From Oscillospiraceae bacterium (GTDB lineage Bacteria > Bacillota > Clostridia > Oscillospirales > CAG-272): DNA of 36,987 nt. Numbering within the stretch: position 1 is the stretch's first letter; every line of letters starts with the position of its first letter. Shown piece after piece: positions 18,032 through 27,041 of this stretch. The notes under the pieces were generated by a model, which saw nothing but the letters and a program-made list of their open reading frames with translations, was not told the DNA's origin and made no database searches. Location of the stretch: positions 1 through 36,987 of the forward strand of contig SVSY01000006.1 in the NCBI GenBank assembly GCA_015064065.1, given 5' to 3'. The translations under genes were made by a program, and so were the position numbers.

Positions 18032-18883
18032 TCAGAAAAGAAGTTTCTTGATGGTATCTCTTGCGAGGATTATATCAGCCTCGGGATCAGCACCCGTCTC
18101 GCGCTCGATGGTGAGATATCCGTCGTAGCCGATCTCCTTAAGTGCCGCGAGGTAAGCGGGGAAGTCGACGTCACCTGTTCCGACGGGTACTTCCTTGAAG
18201 AAGTCCGCAACGTTGAGTGCCTCGATACCGCCCGTAGCGAAGTGATCGTATATGATCTTGGGATCGGTCTTCTTGAGCATAACGCCGTCCTTGAGGTGAG
18301 TGTGAACGATGTACTTGCCGAGAAGCTTAACAGCCGCAACGGGATCCTGACCCGTTACCATAACGAAGTTAGCGGGGTCAAGGTTGACGCCAACGCCGCC
18401 CTCTGTATCCTCAAGAAATCCGTAGAGAACGTCGGCAGTTTCGGGACCCGTTTCGATAGCGAGTGTAACGCCGTGTGCCTTTGCGTACTTACCGCACTCC
18501 GTGAGTGCGTCGAGCATTACCTTATAGGTCGGGTCGTTCTTATCCGAGGGGATAACGCCGATATGCGTGGTAACGACCGAAGTGCCGAGATCGCACGCAA
18601 GGTCTACGATGCGGTTGGTCATTTTGATCCTTTCGGGGTTGTCTGCGGCTATCTGGAAGCCGTGGCCGCCCATGTCTCCGCAGAGGGCGCTGACCTCAAG
18701 ACCTTTAGAGTCAAGGAGCGCCTTGTAGCTCTTTCTTGCCTCTGCGTCAAGCGCGTCGGGAGAGAACGAGCCGGTAGTTGCGTATATCTGTACGCCGTTA
18801 AATCCAAGAGCTGCCGCGCGCTCGATAGCGTGGTCTACGGGAAGACCAAAGCCGAAGCAGTCTGTAATAACACCTATTTTCAT
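18032..18883 (-). CDS. Sugar phosphate isomerase/epimerase (AP endonuclease family 2, TIM barrel)
   Basis: MKIGVITDCFGFGLPVDHAIERAAALGFNGVQIYA, GVNLDPANFVMVTGQDPVAAVKLLGKYIVHTHLKD, PVGTGDVDFPAYLAALKEIGYDGYLTIERE. Confidence 0.92.
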   Translation of the reverse strand: MKIGVITDCFGFGLPVDHAIERAAALGFNGVQIYATTGSFSPDALDAEARKSYKALLDSKGLEVSALCGDMGGHGFQIAADNPERIKMTNRIVDLACDLGTSVVTTHIGVIPSDKNDPTYKVMLDALTECGKYAKAHGVTLAIETGPETADVLYGFLEDTEGGVGVNLDPANFVMVTGQDPVAAVKLLGKYIVHTHLKDGVMLKKTDPKIIYDHFATGGIEALNVADFFKEVPVGTGDVDFPAYLAALKEIGYDGYLTIERETGADPEADIILARDTIKKLLF

Positions 18884-18910
18884 AACTTAAACCTCTTTAG
18901 TAGTTTTTTC

Positions 18911-19762
18911 TCAGAAGGAGATCCATTCGCCGCACTTGCCGCAGGACGAGAGTACTGCGTCGCGGATCTTCATAGCCTCAAGTGTCTGTGCCGTGTCGAA
19001 GCTTACGTTGCCATCCTCGAAGAAGCGGAGAATATCGGCAATAAGCTCGTTGAATATCGCGCTTCTCGATTTGACCGTCTTGCCCTCGGTCGCAGACTCC
19101 ATAATGGTATCTCCGGGGAGACCGAAGGGAGCGTAGACGAGGCAGGCTGAGCGGTCGTCGGCATATCCAAGATGGAAGAACATCTGCTTGCCGTTCTTTA
19201 CACACATTACCTTGTCAGCACCGATTCCGAGCTTCTTTACGACCATCTCAACGTCGTGGATTATGTATTCGTCTACCGTCTTACCCGAAATAAACACCGT
19301 GATATTGCGGCAGTCTGCAACGTCGTCGAGTGCTTTTTCGTAGCGGAGAGCCGAGGAAGAGAAGAAGGGGGTGCCGTACTTCTCTGAAAGTGCGAATATC
19401 TCCTTTGCCTCGCACAGAGTCTGCGCGAAGGTCTTGTCTACGTAGGTGGGCTTTCCGAAGGGGAATACAGCCTTTGCGTAGGGAAGATGCTTTTCGGGGT
19501 TTGTGGGAGCGAGAATGAATATAACGTCGGACTTTTCGCAAAGCTCCTCTATGGTAGCACACTGCTCTGCGCCAAACTCCTTACACCACTCTGCAGTGCT
19601 TCTGCCGTCTACGGGCGAGATATCCTGCTCAGCCCAGACGTAAGCAAGCTCGAAATCGAGCGAATTTTCGCCGCATACCTCTTTGATCCACGCCGGATAG
19701 TTATTTGCGTGCCATTCGCTTATATAAAAGTCAACAAAGCCTATTTTTTTCATTTTCTTCAC
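18911..19762 (-). CDS. Gfo/Idh/MocA-like oxidoreductase (divergent)
   Basis: 283 aa; Rossmann-like N-terminus, CEKSDVIFILAPTNPEKHLPYAKAVFPFGKPTYVDKTFAQTLCEAKEIFALSEKYGTPFFSSSALRYEKAL. Confidence 0.75.
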   Translation of the reverse strand: MKKMKKIGFVDFYISEWHANNYPAWIKEVCGENSLDFELAYVWAEQDISPVDGRSTAEWCKEFGAEQCATIEELCEKSDVIFILAPTNPEKHLPYAKAVFPFGKPTYVDKTFAQTLCEAKEIFALSEKYGTPFFSSSALRYEKALDDVADCRNITVFISGKTVDEYIIHDVEMVVKKLGIGADKVMCVKNGKQMFFHLGYADDRSACLVYAPFGLPGDTIMESATEGKTVKSRSAIFNELIADILRFFEDGNVSFDTAQTLEAMKIRDAVLSSCGKCGEWISF

Positions 19763-19764
19763 CG

Positions 19765-20832
19765 TTAAAGCTCGATCTCTTTGCCGATCTCTGCAGACTT
19801 GTAGAGGTAGTCGAGAAGCTTCATGCTTTCAAGGATATTGTCGATGTTGTTCTTGTTCTTTACACCCGAGTAGATAGACTTGATGAAGTCCTCATCCTCG
19901 CGAAGATACATATTGGGGATCTCGTGAGAGGTCTCAACAGTTTCAAGAGTATCGCCGTCGGTGATCTTGAACTGACCGCCGTAAGCAAGTCTTGCGCCCT
20001 TCTTGTCGCCGAGGAAGTCAACGAACATCTCGCCGGGCTCAACGTCAATATTCTGTGCCCATGCGCCGTTGAAGGAGATGGATGCCTTGTTGGTTCTGAT
20101 GTAGCCGGTGATGAAATCGTCAACGTCGTTAACGCCGTTTTCAATGTCCTTGGTATCCTCAGCCCACATGCTCTTGTACTTGTAGGACTTCATATCCTTT
20201 GCCATCTCGGAGTATGCGTCGCAAGTAACGTTCTTAAGCTTTGCGTCGCCGAGAATGTAAAGAATGAGGTCGAGGAAGTGGATACCCCAGTCGATGAGCG
20301 CACCGCCGCCCGACTGAGACTTATCGGTGAACGCGCCGCCAAGACCGGGAATTGAACGGAATGCGCGGAAGGAGCAGTAGATGTGGTAGATATTACCGAA
20401 CTCGCCGTTTCTGTTAAGCTCCTCGAGAAGCTCTACAGACTTGTGGTAACGGTTGCAAACGCCGATATTGAGTATCTTACCCTGCTTGTCTGCTTCCTCT
20501 GCCATCTCGCAAGAAAGTGCATAGCTTACGGTAACGGGCTTTTCACACATAACGTGCTTGCCTGCGCGGAGAGCATCCATGGTAACGGTGTAGTGTGCGA
20601 AGTTAGGGGTGAGAACGAATACAGCCTCTACCTCGGGGTCTGCAAGTGCTATCTTATAGTCCTCAATGACCTCTTCGATCTTGGGGAAATCTTCCTTAAG
20701 CTTTGCAGCCTTTTCGGGAAGGATATCGCAAGCGTACTTGATCCTTACGTTATCAAGCTTGGAAAGAGCGGGAAGATGAGCGTTTCTTGCAATTCTTCCG
20801 CATCCGATTATAGCAACAACAGTCGTTTTCAT
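19765..20832 (-). CDS. Gfo/Idh/MocA family oxidoreductase
   Basis: 355 aa; VVAIIGCGRIARNAHLPAL, VMCEKPVTVSY, GGALIDWGIHFLDLILYILGD. Confidence 0.95.
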   Translation of the reverse strand: MKTTVVAIIGCGRIARNAHLPALSKLDNVRIKYACDILPEKAAKLKEDFPKIEEVIEDYKIALADPEVEAVFVLTPNFAHYTVTMDALRAGKHVMCEKPVTVSYALSCEMAEEADKQGKILNIGVCNRYHKSVELLEELNRNGEFGNIYHIYCSFRAFRSIPGLGGAFTDKSQSGGGALIDWGIHFLDLILYILGDAKLKNVTCDAYSEMAKDMKSYKYKSMWAEDTKDIENGVNDVDDFITGYIRTNKASISFNGAWAQNIDVEPGEMFVDFLGDKKGARLAYGGQFKITDGDTLETVETSHEIPNMYLREDEDFIKSIYSGVKNKNNIDNILESMKLLDYLYKSAEIGKEIEL

Positions 20833-20898
20833 AGTGATCTACCTACCTTTTCTTTAATAATTATCAGGTTTTCAGTGCATGATCGCACATTCAAGATT

Positions 20899-20927
20899 AT
20901 TATATAATTCTTTTGTCCGATAGTAAA
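20899..20927 (-). promoter_or_regulatory. Candidate promoter of the minus-strand operon 20832->17364
   Basis: On the minus strand: TTTACT (20927-20922), 17 bp, TATAAT (20904-20899). Confidence 0.5.
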
Positions 20928-21012
20928 TAGCATAATTTTATATTTAATTTATCATTATTTTGGTTCTTTTACAATAAAAGTTGAAAATAACTGAAAAAAT
21001 TTGTTATTTTTA

Positions 21013-21041
21013 TTGACATCGGCGCAAAGAGGTGCTATAAT
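21013..21041 (+). promoter_or_regulatory. Sigma-A promoter for AraC regulator 3
   Basis: TTGACA (21013-21018), 17 bp, TATAAT (21036-21041), followed by AAAGGAGGTG RBS. Confidence 0.88.
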
Positions 21042-21062
21042 CGTATCAAAGGAGGTGAGTGT

Positions 21063-21929
21063 ATGGGCGCTTTTGCAGTAAGGTATATGATAGACAAAAA
21101 TTATATAGAAAATCCGCGCAGATTTGGAGAGAATATTCTTTTTCAGATAGGTAAGATAAAGAGCGCTCCGTCCAATGAGATAAGCCTGCACGCTCACCTT
21201 AATTGGTACGAGCTCACCGTCGTCACGGGTGGAAAAGGGCAGATCTTCGCTAACGGAGAGGGAGTTGACGTATCCAAGGGAGATATATACCTTTCCTTCC
21301 CGAGCGAATTTCATATGATACGCTCAAGCGAGGACGAGCCGCTCGATTTTTGCTTTTTTGCGTTTCGCAGTGAAAACGAGTATATATCGCGCGAGCTTGA
21401 CGATATCATCGAGCGATCGATGCTTGCCGACCGCCGCGTTTTTTGCGACCGAAGGGTAGAATTCCTTATAGAAAATCTTATAGACGAGCTTTCCGAGCCC
21501 GATATATACGTTGAATCTCAGGCGCGCTCTATCATTGAGCAGGTGATATGCTACGTTATACGGAATTTCAGAAACGTAGGCGAGGGAGCTAAAGGCGCAA
21601 ACGTCAGCAAGCCCGAGGAATTTTGCTACAGGATGATGAATTATATAGATACGCATATCTACACTATGGGAAGCCTTTCAGACCTCGCAGATGCTATGCA
21701 CTACAATTACAGCTATATGTCCGACCTTTTTAAAAAGACGATGTCCGAGACGCTCAATTCCTATTACCGCCGCCGCAGACTCGAAACGGCAAGACTGTTG
21801 CTTTCCGACGGAAAGCTTAGCGTCACGCAGATATCCGAGCTGTTGAATTTTTCGTCTATATACACCTTCAGCCGCTCGTACAAGGATTATTTCGGCGCGT
21901 CTCCCAACGAGACCAGAAAAAGCAGATGA
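21063..21929 (+). CDS. AraC family transcriptional regulator
   Basis: N-terminal cupin (HAHLNWYELTVVTGGKGQIFANGEGVDVSKGDIYLSFPSEFHMI), C-terminal HTH (LSDLADAMHYNYSYMSDLFKKTMSETLNSYYRRRRLETARLLLSD...YTFSRSYKDYFGASPNETRK). Confidence 0.95.
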   Translation: MGAFAVRYMIDKNYIENPRRFGENILFQIGKIKSAPSNEISLHAHLNWYELTVVTGGKGQIFANGEGVDVSKGDIYLSFPSEFHMIRSSEDEPLDFCFFAFRSENEYISRELDDIIERSMLADRRVFCDRRVEFLIENLIDELSEPDIYVESQARSIIEQVICYVIRNFRNVGEGAKGANVSKPEEFCYRMMNYIDTHIYTMGSLSDLADAMHYNYSYMSDLFKKTMSETLNSYYRRRRLETARLLLSDGKLSVTQISELLNFSSIYTFSRSYKDYFGASPNETRKSR

Positions 21930-21951
21930 TCTTACATTTCGGAGAGTGAAT

Positions 21952-23307
21952 ATGAATAATATACCAAGACCCGATTATGAAAAAATGCATACCTGGGAAT
22001 TTTATGCCGACAGCGCGATGATAGAATATCAGCAGTCTATAGAAGAGGGGCTCGATATTGAAAAATACCGCGAGCTTTTCGAGCTTACGGACAAAATGCC
22101 TCGCGGAGAAGTGAAAAAACAGCTTGGCGATATTCTTTACGGAATAGTAATAAACGCACCGCAAAAAGACGGATACGCGTATAACGAACCGTCGGAGCTT
22201 TGTGCGATACGCGCGCTTCGCAAGGAGCATAAAGCGGAGCTTCGTATGCCCGAGAGCAATGAGCTTGAGGACAGAATACACGGTGCGTGGCTTGGAAGGA
22301 TATGCGGTTGTATGCTTGGCAAAACAGTAGAGGGAATACACACCGACGAACTTATCCCCTTACTTCGCGAAAGCAATAACTACCCTATGCACAGATACAT
22401 TTTACGAAGTGATCTTCCCACCGACGTTGATACGAGATATAAATACCGTTTGAGCGAACGCCCTTATGCCGACGAGATAAACGGTATGCCGCCCGACGAC
22501 GATACCAACTACGTCGTGCTCGCGCAGGAGCTTGTAGCGCGCTACGGACGTGATTTTACAGCTTGTGACGTTGCTAAGATATGGATAGATAAACAGCCGA
22601 AATATGCATACTGCACGGCAGAGCGAGTCGCCTTTTGCAATTTTGTCGACGGATACCGTCCGCCCGACTCAGCAATATATAAGAACGCTTACCGCGAATG
22701 GATAGGCGCGCAGATAAGAGGAGACTATTTCGGATACATAAATCCGTGTAATACCGAGCTTGCCGCCGAGATGGCGTTCCGCGACGCTTCGATATCACAC
22801 GTAAAGAACGGAATTTACGGTGAGATGTTTGCCTCGGCGATGATAGCCGCGGCGGCAGGCACTGACAGCATAGAGGATGTTATACTCTGCGGACTTGCAC
22901 AGATACCGCATACCTCGCGTCTCTACGAGAGCGTTATGGGTATCGTCGACGGCTACAAAAATGGAGCTCATGAGGGCGAATGCTTCGAGAACATCCATAA
23001 GGCATACGACGAGTACAGTGCACACGGTTGGTGCCACACTATCTCAAATGCTATGATAGTAGCGGCGGCTCTGCTCTATGGAAAGGGCGATTTCGGCCGC
23101 TCGATATGTATGGCTGTCGAGACGGGATTTGACACCGACTGCAACGGCGCGACCGTCGGCTCGGTGCTCGGAATGATGAAGGGAACGGGCGCGATAGGCG
23201 AAGAATGGTCTGCTCCGATAGCAGACAGACTTGAAACGGCTATATTCGGCGTAGGAACTGTCAGCGTGTCCGAGCGTGCTAAAATGACGCTTGATCATCT
23301 GAGGTGA
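21952..23307 (+). CDS. ADP-ribosylglycohydrolase family protein
   Basis: RIHGAWLGRICGCMLGKTVEG, PPDDDTNYVVLAQEL, GFDTDCNGATVGSVLGMMKG; ATG 21952 preferred (GGAG upstream). Confidence 0.92.
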   Translation: MNNIPRPDYEKMHTWEFYADSAMIEYQQSIEEGLDIEKYRELFELTDKMPRGEVKKQLGDILYGIVINAPQKDGYAYNEPSELCAIRALRKEHKAELRMPESNELEDRIHGAWLGRICGCMLGKTVEGIHTDELIPLLRESNNYPMHRYILRSDLPTDVDTRYKYRLSERPYADEINGMPPDDDTNYVVLAQELVARYGRDFTACDVAKIWIDKQPKYAYCTAERVAFCNFVDGYRPPDSAIYKNAYREWIGAQIRGDYFGYINPCNTELAAEMAFRDASISHVKNGIYGEMFASAMIAAAAGTDSIEDVILCGLAQIPHTSRLYESVMGIVDGYKNGAHEGECFENIHKAYDEYSAHGWCHTISNAMIVAAALLYGKGDFGRSICMAVETGFDTDCNGATVGSVLGMMKGTGAIGEEWSAPIADRLETAIFGVGTVSVSERAKMTLDHLR

Positions 23308-23309
23308 TT

Positions 23310-24209
23310 ATGAAAAAGATACTTGTTATAGGAAGCGCTAACGCAGATCTCGTTATCCACTCGCCCAAGGTTCCTGCTCTCGGTGAGACGGTAATAGGCT
23401 CGGGCTCATCCGTGGGCGCGGGCGGAAAGGGGCTCAATCAGGCGGTCGCAGCAAAGAAGCTTGGCGGCGAGGTGCACTTTATCGGTTCGCTCGGTAACGA
23501 CGCTAACGGAAAGATGCTCCGCGGCACGCTTGAGCGTTACGGTATTCGGTCGACCTGCATTGAGGTGGATGCCTGCGCCACGGGCTGTGCGATGATAGTC
23601 GTGGTAGAGGGAAATAATTTTATCGTGGTAGACGAGGGTGCGAACGCTTGTCTTACGCCCGACGTCATAGACGGAGAGGCGAGCTATATAGAAGAAGCGG
23701 ATATCGTGCTGATACAGTACGAGATACCGATAGAGAGTGTGATGAGGATAGCCGAGATAACTAAAAACAGCAAAGCTATGCTTGTGGTAAATCCCGCGCC
23801 CTTCAAAGATATTCCGAGTGAATTTTACGCTATGGTCGATATATTAGTGCCGAACGAGCACGAAGCGCACGCGCTGACGGGGATATATCCCGCCGACGAG
23901 CAAAGCACGGCCGCCGCTCTTGAGGCGCTGCTGCAAACGGGAGTTAAAAAGGCTATCGTCACACTCGGAGAACGGGGCTGTGCCTACGGAGACGGCGAAG
24001 GGATACGCTTTTATCCCGCGATAAAGACCAAGGCGGTAGACACTACGTCTGCAGGTGACAGCTTTATAGGCGCGCTTTGCGTAAGACTCTCGATGGGCGA
24101 TGAGACCGAGCGCGCGATAGAATACGCGACACGCGTATCATCAATAACGGTAAGCAGAGCGGGAGCGAGTGATTCGATACCCTACGCTTATGAGATAGAA
24201 AAGGAGTAA
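23310..24209 (+). CDS. PfkB family carbohydrate kinase (ribokinase-like)
   Basis: MKKILVIGSANADLVIHSPKVPALGETVIGSG..GAGGKGLNQAVAAKKLGG, DTTSAGDSFIGAL (PfkB signature). Confidence 0.94.
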   Translation: MKKILVIGSANADLVIHSPKVPALGETVIGSGSSVGAGGKGLNQAVAAKKLGGEVHFIGSLGNDANGKMLRGTLERYGIRSTCIEVDACATGCAMIVVVEGNNFIVVDEGANACLTPDVIDGEASYIEEADIVLIQYEIPIESVMRIAEITKNSKAMLVVNPAPFKDIPSEFYAMVDILVPNEHEAHALTGIYPADEQSTAAALEALLQTGVKKAIVTLGERGCAYGDGEGIRFYPAIKTKAVDTTSAGDSFIGALCVRLSMGDETERAIEYATRVSSITVSRAGASDSIPYAYEIEKE

Positions 24210-24213
24210 TGCT

Positions 24214-25065
24214 ATGAAAATAAGATTGAGTGCGTTCTCTGACGAGGCGGGAAGCAGCCTTGCAGAACAGATAGACGCTTTGAGGGCAAATAAGATACCT
24301 ATGACCGAGCTTCGTTCTGTCGGCGGTAAAAACGTAGCCGAGCTTTCTATAGCTGAGGCAAAGGAGATATACGCTTCGCTCTCGGGCGAGGGAATATCGC
24401 TCTCTGCCGTCGGATCGCCTATGGGCAAGGTGAACATATCCGTGGATATGAACGAATATCTTGACACGGTCAAGCATATCTGCGAGCTTGCAAAGGTATT
24501 TAATACCGACAAGATAAGAATGTTCAGCTTTTTTGAGGCTCATAACGAGAGAAGCAAGGTCATCGAAAATCTCTGCCGAATGGTCGAGGTAGCAGATTCC
24601 TACGGAGTCGGACTTTACCACGAGAACGAAAAGGGAATATACGGAGACACGGCACAGAGAGTGCTCGACCTTCACGATAACGTCAAGGGTCTGCATTTCG
24701 TATACGACCCCGCAAATTTCTTGCAGGTAGGCGAAAATTCCGATAAGACTCTGCCGTTGCTCGTTCCGATAACCGACTATTTCCATATCAAAGACGTTAT
24801 TTTGGAGGGCGGCGAGTTGGTTCCCGCAGGTGAAGGCGACGGTCAGATACCGCGTATGGTATCTATGATAGAAAAGGATACCTTTATGACGCTCGAACCG
24901 CACCTTAAGATATTCGGCGGCTATGACAAGATAGACGGCGAGGTAATGAAGCATAAATTCCACTTTGAAAGCAACCGTGAGGCATTCGACTACGCAGTCG
25001 GCGCACTCAAGGGAATACTTATAAATAACGGTTATACCGAAAAAGACGGAGGATTTGTAAAATGA
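24214..25065 (+). CDS. Sugar phosphate isomerase/epimerase (TIM barrel)
   Basis: LSAFSDEAGSSLAEQIDAL, LYHENEKGIYGDTAQRVLDLHD, HFVYDPANFLQVGE, DYFHIKDVILEGGELVPAGEGDGQI. Confidence 0.92.
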   Translation: MKIRLSAFSDEAGSSLAEQIDALRANKIPMTELRSVGGKNVAELSIAEAKEIYASLSGEGISLSAVGSPMGKVNISVDMNEYLDTVKHICELAKVFNTDKIRMFSFFEAHNERSKVIENLCRMVEVADSYGVGLYHENEKGIYGDTAQRVLDLHDNVKGLHFVYDPANFLQVGENSDKTLPLLVPITDYFHIKDVILEGGELVPAGEGDGQIPRMVSMIEKDTFMTLEPHLKIFGGYDKIDGEVMKHKFHFESNREAFDYAVGALKGILINNGYTEKDGGFVK

Positions 25066-25838
25066 TCAGAGAAGGACTTGGATTGAATCTTTTCTCAATA
25101 AGAAACTATCTTGACAGCGAGGAGCACTTTGAGCAGGCTCTCGTTGACCTCAAGGCGATGGGATATTCCTACGTGCAGTTCTCGGGCGCGCCCTTTAACG
25201 CTCCGATGATAAAGCGCGTAAGCGAAAAGGTGGGAATGCCCGTAGTTCTCACGCACGTTCCTATGGACAGAATACTTAATGATACCGAGGCTCTTATGGA
25301 CGAGCACGAGAGCTTTGGCTGTAAGAATATCGGTCTTGGAATGATGCCGCTTGAGGCTATGCAGGATGAGCAGAAGTGCCGCGACACTATTGCCGCTCTC
25401 AACGAGGCGGGCAAGAAAATGGCTGCGCGCGGATTTAAGTTCTTCTATCATCACCATCATTTTGAGTTCTTTAAGTTCGGCGACAAGTCGGTATTCGATA
25501 TGCTTATGGAGGCAGAGTACATCAACTTTACGCTCGATACTTATTGGATACAGTACGGCGGTAACGACGTGGTAGACACCATAAAGAAGCTCAAGGGCAG
25601 AATAGAGTGCGTTCACTTCAAGGATTATATGATAGCTATCAATGCCGAGGGCAAGGGCTTTGAACCGAGATTTGCTCCCGTTGGCGACGGTAACATCAAC
25701 TTTGCGGCGGCACTTGAGGCGGCTCGTGAGGCAGGTGCTAAGTATTTCCTCGTTGAGCAGGACAATGCGGCAGTTCTTCCCGACACTCTCGCTCAGGTAG
25801 AGAGAAGCGTAAGATACGTTGACAAAAATTTGAAATAA
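25062..25838 (+). CDS. Sugar phosphate isomerase/epimerase (TIM barrel)
   Basis: 258 aa; FFYHHHHFEFFKFGDKSVFDMLMEAEYINFTLDTYWIQYGG, VHFKDYMIA, PVGDGNINFAAALEAAREAG; overlaps upstream stop by 4 nt (ATGA). Confidence 0.92.
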   Translation: MIREGLGLNLFSIRNYLDSEEHFEQALVDLKAMGYSYVQFSGAPFNAPMIKRVSEKVGMPVVLTHVPMDRILNDTEALMDEHESFGCKNIGLGMMPLEAMQDEQKCRDTIAALNEAGKKMAARGFKFFYHHHHFEFFKFGDKSVFDMLMEAEYINFTLDTYWIQYGGNDVVDTIKKLKGRIECVHFKDYMIAINAEGKGFEPRFAPVGDGNINFAAALEAAREAGAKYFLVEQDNAAVLPDTLAQVERSVRYVDKNLK

Positions 25839-25861
25839 TAAAATTCACGGAGGATACAAAA

Positions 25862-27037
25862 ATGAGCGTAAGATACGGAATAATCGGACTTGGAAATCAG
25901 GGCTCGTCCTATTACTACAATATTTTCGCAAACGGAAAGGCTACCGATGCAACTGTAAGTGCAGTATGCGACATAAACCCTGCTAAGCTTGACAACATAA
26001 AGAACAACGAGAAGATCGAGAACGTAGCGTATTTCGATAACTACATAGAGATGCTTGACAGCGGACTTTGCGACGCGGTGCTTGTTGAAGTTCCTCACTA
26101 TCTGCATCCCGAGATGGTAATGGAGTGCCTTAAGAGAGACATCAACGTTATCTGCGAGAAGCCCGCAGGCGTATACACAAAGCAGGTACGCGAGATGAAC
26201 GAGGCTGCAAAGGATAGCAAGGCTCTCTTTGGTATGATGTTCAACCAGCGTACCAACTGCCTCTACCGCAAGATGCGCGAGATAATCGCTGAGGGTGGAA
26301 TTGGCGAGCTTCAGAGAGTTACTTGGATAATCACCGACTGGTTCCGTACGCAGCAGTACTACGACAGCGGAAGCTGGAGAGCTACTTGGGAAGGCGAAGG
26401 CGGCGGCGTGCTTATCAATCAGTGCCCGCACCAGATAGACCTCGTTCAGTGGGTAGTAGGCGAGATGCCTGTTGAGGTAAACGGCTTCTGTCAGTACGGC
26501 AAGTGGCACGATATCGAGGTAGAGGACGAGGTTACCGCGTACTTCCGTTATAAGAACGGTGCTACGGGCGTGTTCATCACCACGACAGGCGAGACTCCCG
26601 GTACGAACAGATTTGAGGTATCGGGCAGCCGCGGAAAGCTTCTTTGCGAGAACGGCAAGCTCTGGTGGTATAAGAACGAGATCGACGGCTTCGAGTGGTC
26701 AAAGACCGCTACTACCGGATTTGATAAGCCTAAGTGCGAGAAGGTAGAGGTAGAGACCGACGGAAACAATCTTCAGCACGTTGGTATCATCAACAACTTT
26801 ACTGCGGCAATACTCGGCAAGGAAGAGCTCTTTGTTGGCGGAAGCGACGGTATCCGCGGCGTTGAGCTTATGAACGCTATGGAGCTTTCGGGTTGGAACA
26901 ACGGTGAGACTATAGCTCTTCCTGTAGACGAGGAGAGATATCTGCGCGAGCTCAACGCACATCGCGCGACCTCCAGACTCAAGGTCGTAGACGACAGCAA
27001 GGTTTCTAACACCGCAGGAACCTACGGAGGAAAATAA
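25862..27037 (+). CDS. Gfo/Idh/MocA family oxidoreductase
   Basis: 391 aa; VRYGIIGLGNQGSSYYYNIF, NVICEKPAGVYTKQVREMNEAAKDS, EGGGVLINQCPHQIDLVQWVVGEMP. Confidence 0.95.
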   Translation: MSVRYGIIGLGNQGSSYYYNIFANGKATDATVSAVCDINPAKLDNIKNNEKIENVAYFDNYIEMLDSGLCDAVLVEVPHYLHPEMVMECLKRDINVICEKPAGVYTKQVREMNEAAKDSKALFGMMFNQRTNCLYRKMREIIAEGGIGELQRVTWIITDWFRTQQYYDSGSWRATWEGEGGGVLINQCPHQIDLVQWVVGEMPVEVNGFCQYGKWHDIEVEDEVTAYFRYKNGATGVFITTTGETPGTNRFEVSGSRGKLLCENGKLWWYKNEIDGFEWSKTATTGFDKPKCEKVEVETDGNNLQHVGIINNFTAAILGKEELFVGGSDGIRGVELMNAMELSGWNNGETIALPVDEERYLRELNAHRATSRLKVVDDSKVSNTAGTYGGK

Positions 27038-27041
27038 GATA

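Noticed and set aside
18242-19150. 302-aa plus-strand ORF antisense to the epimerase and Gfo/Idh genes
   Set aside because: Spans two well-supported opposite-strand CDSs and their junction; no domain, no promoter.
19705-20355. 216-aa plus-strand ORF antisense to oxidoreductase genes
   Set aside because: Shadow ORF of 19765..20832; composition follows the antisense frame.
24064-24963. 299-aa minus-strand ORF opposite PfkB/epimerase
   Set aside because: Antisense shadow ORF, no domain, crosses a gene boundary of the sense operon.
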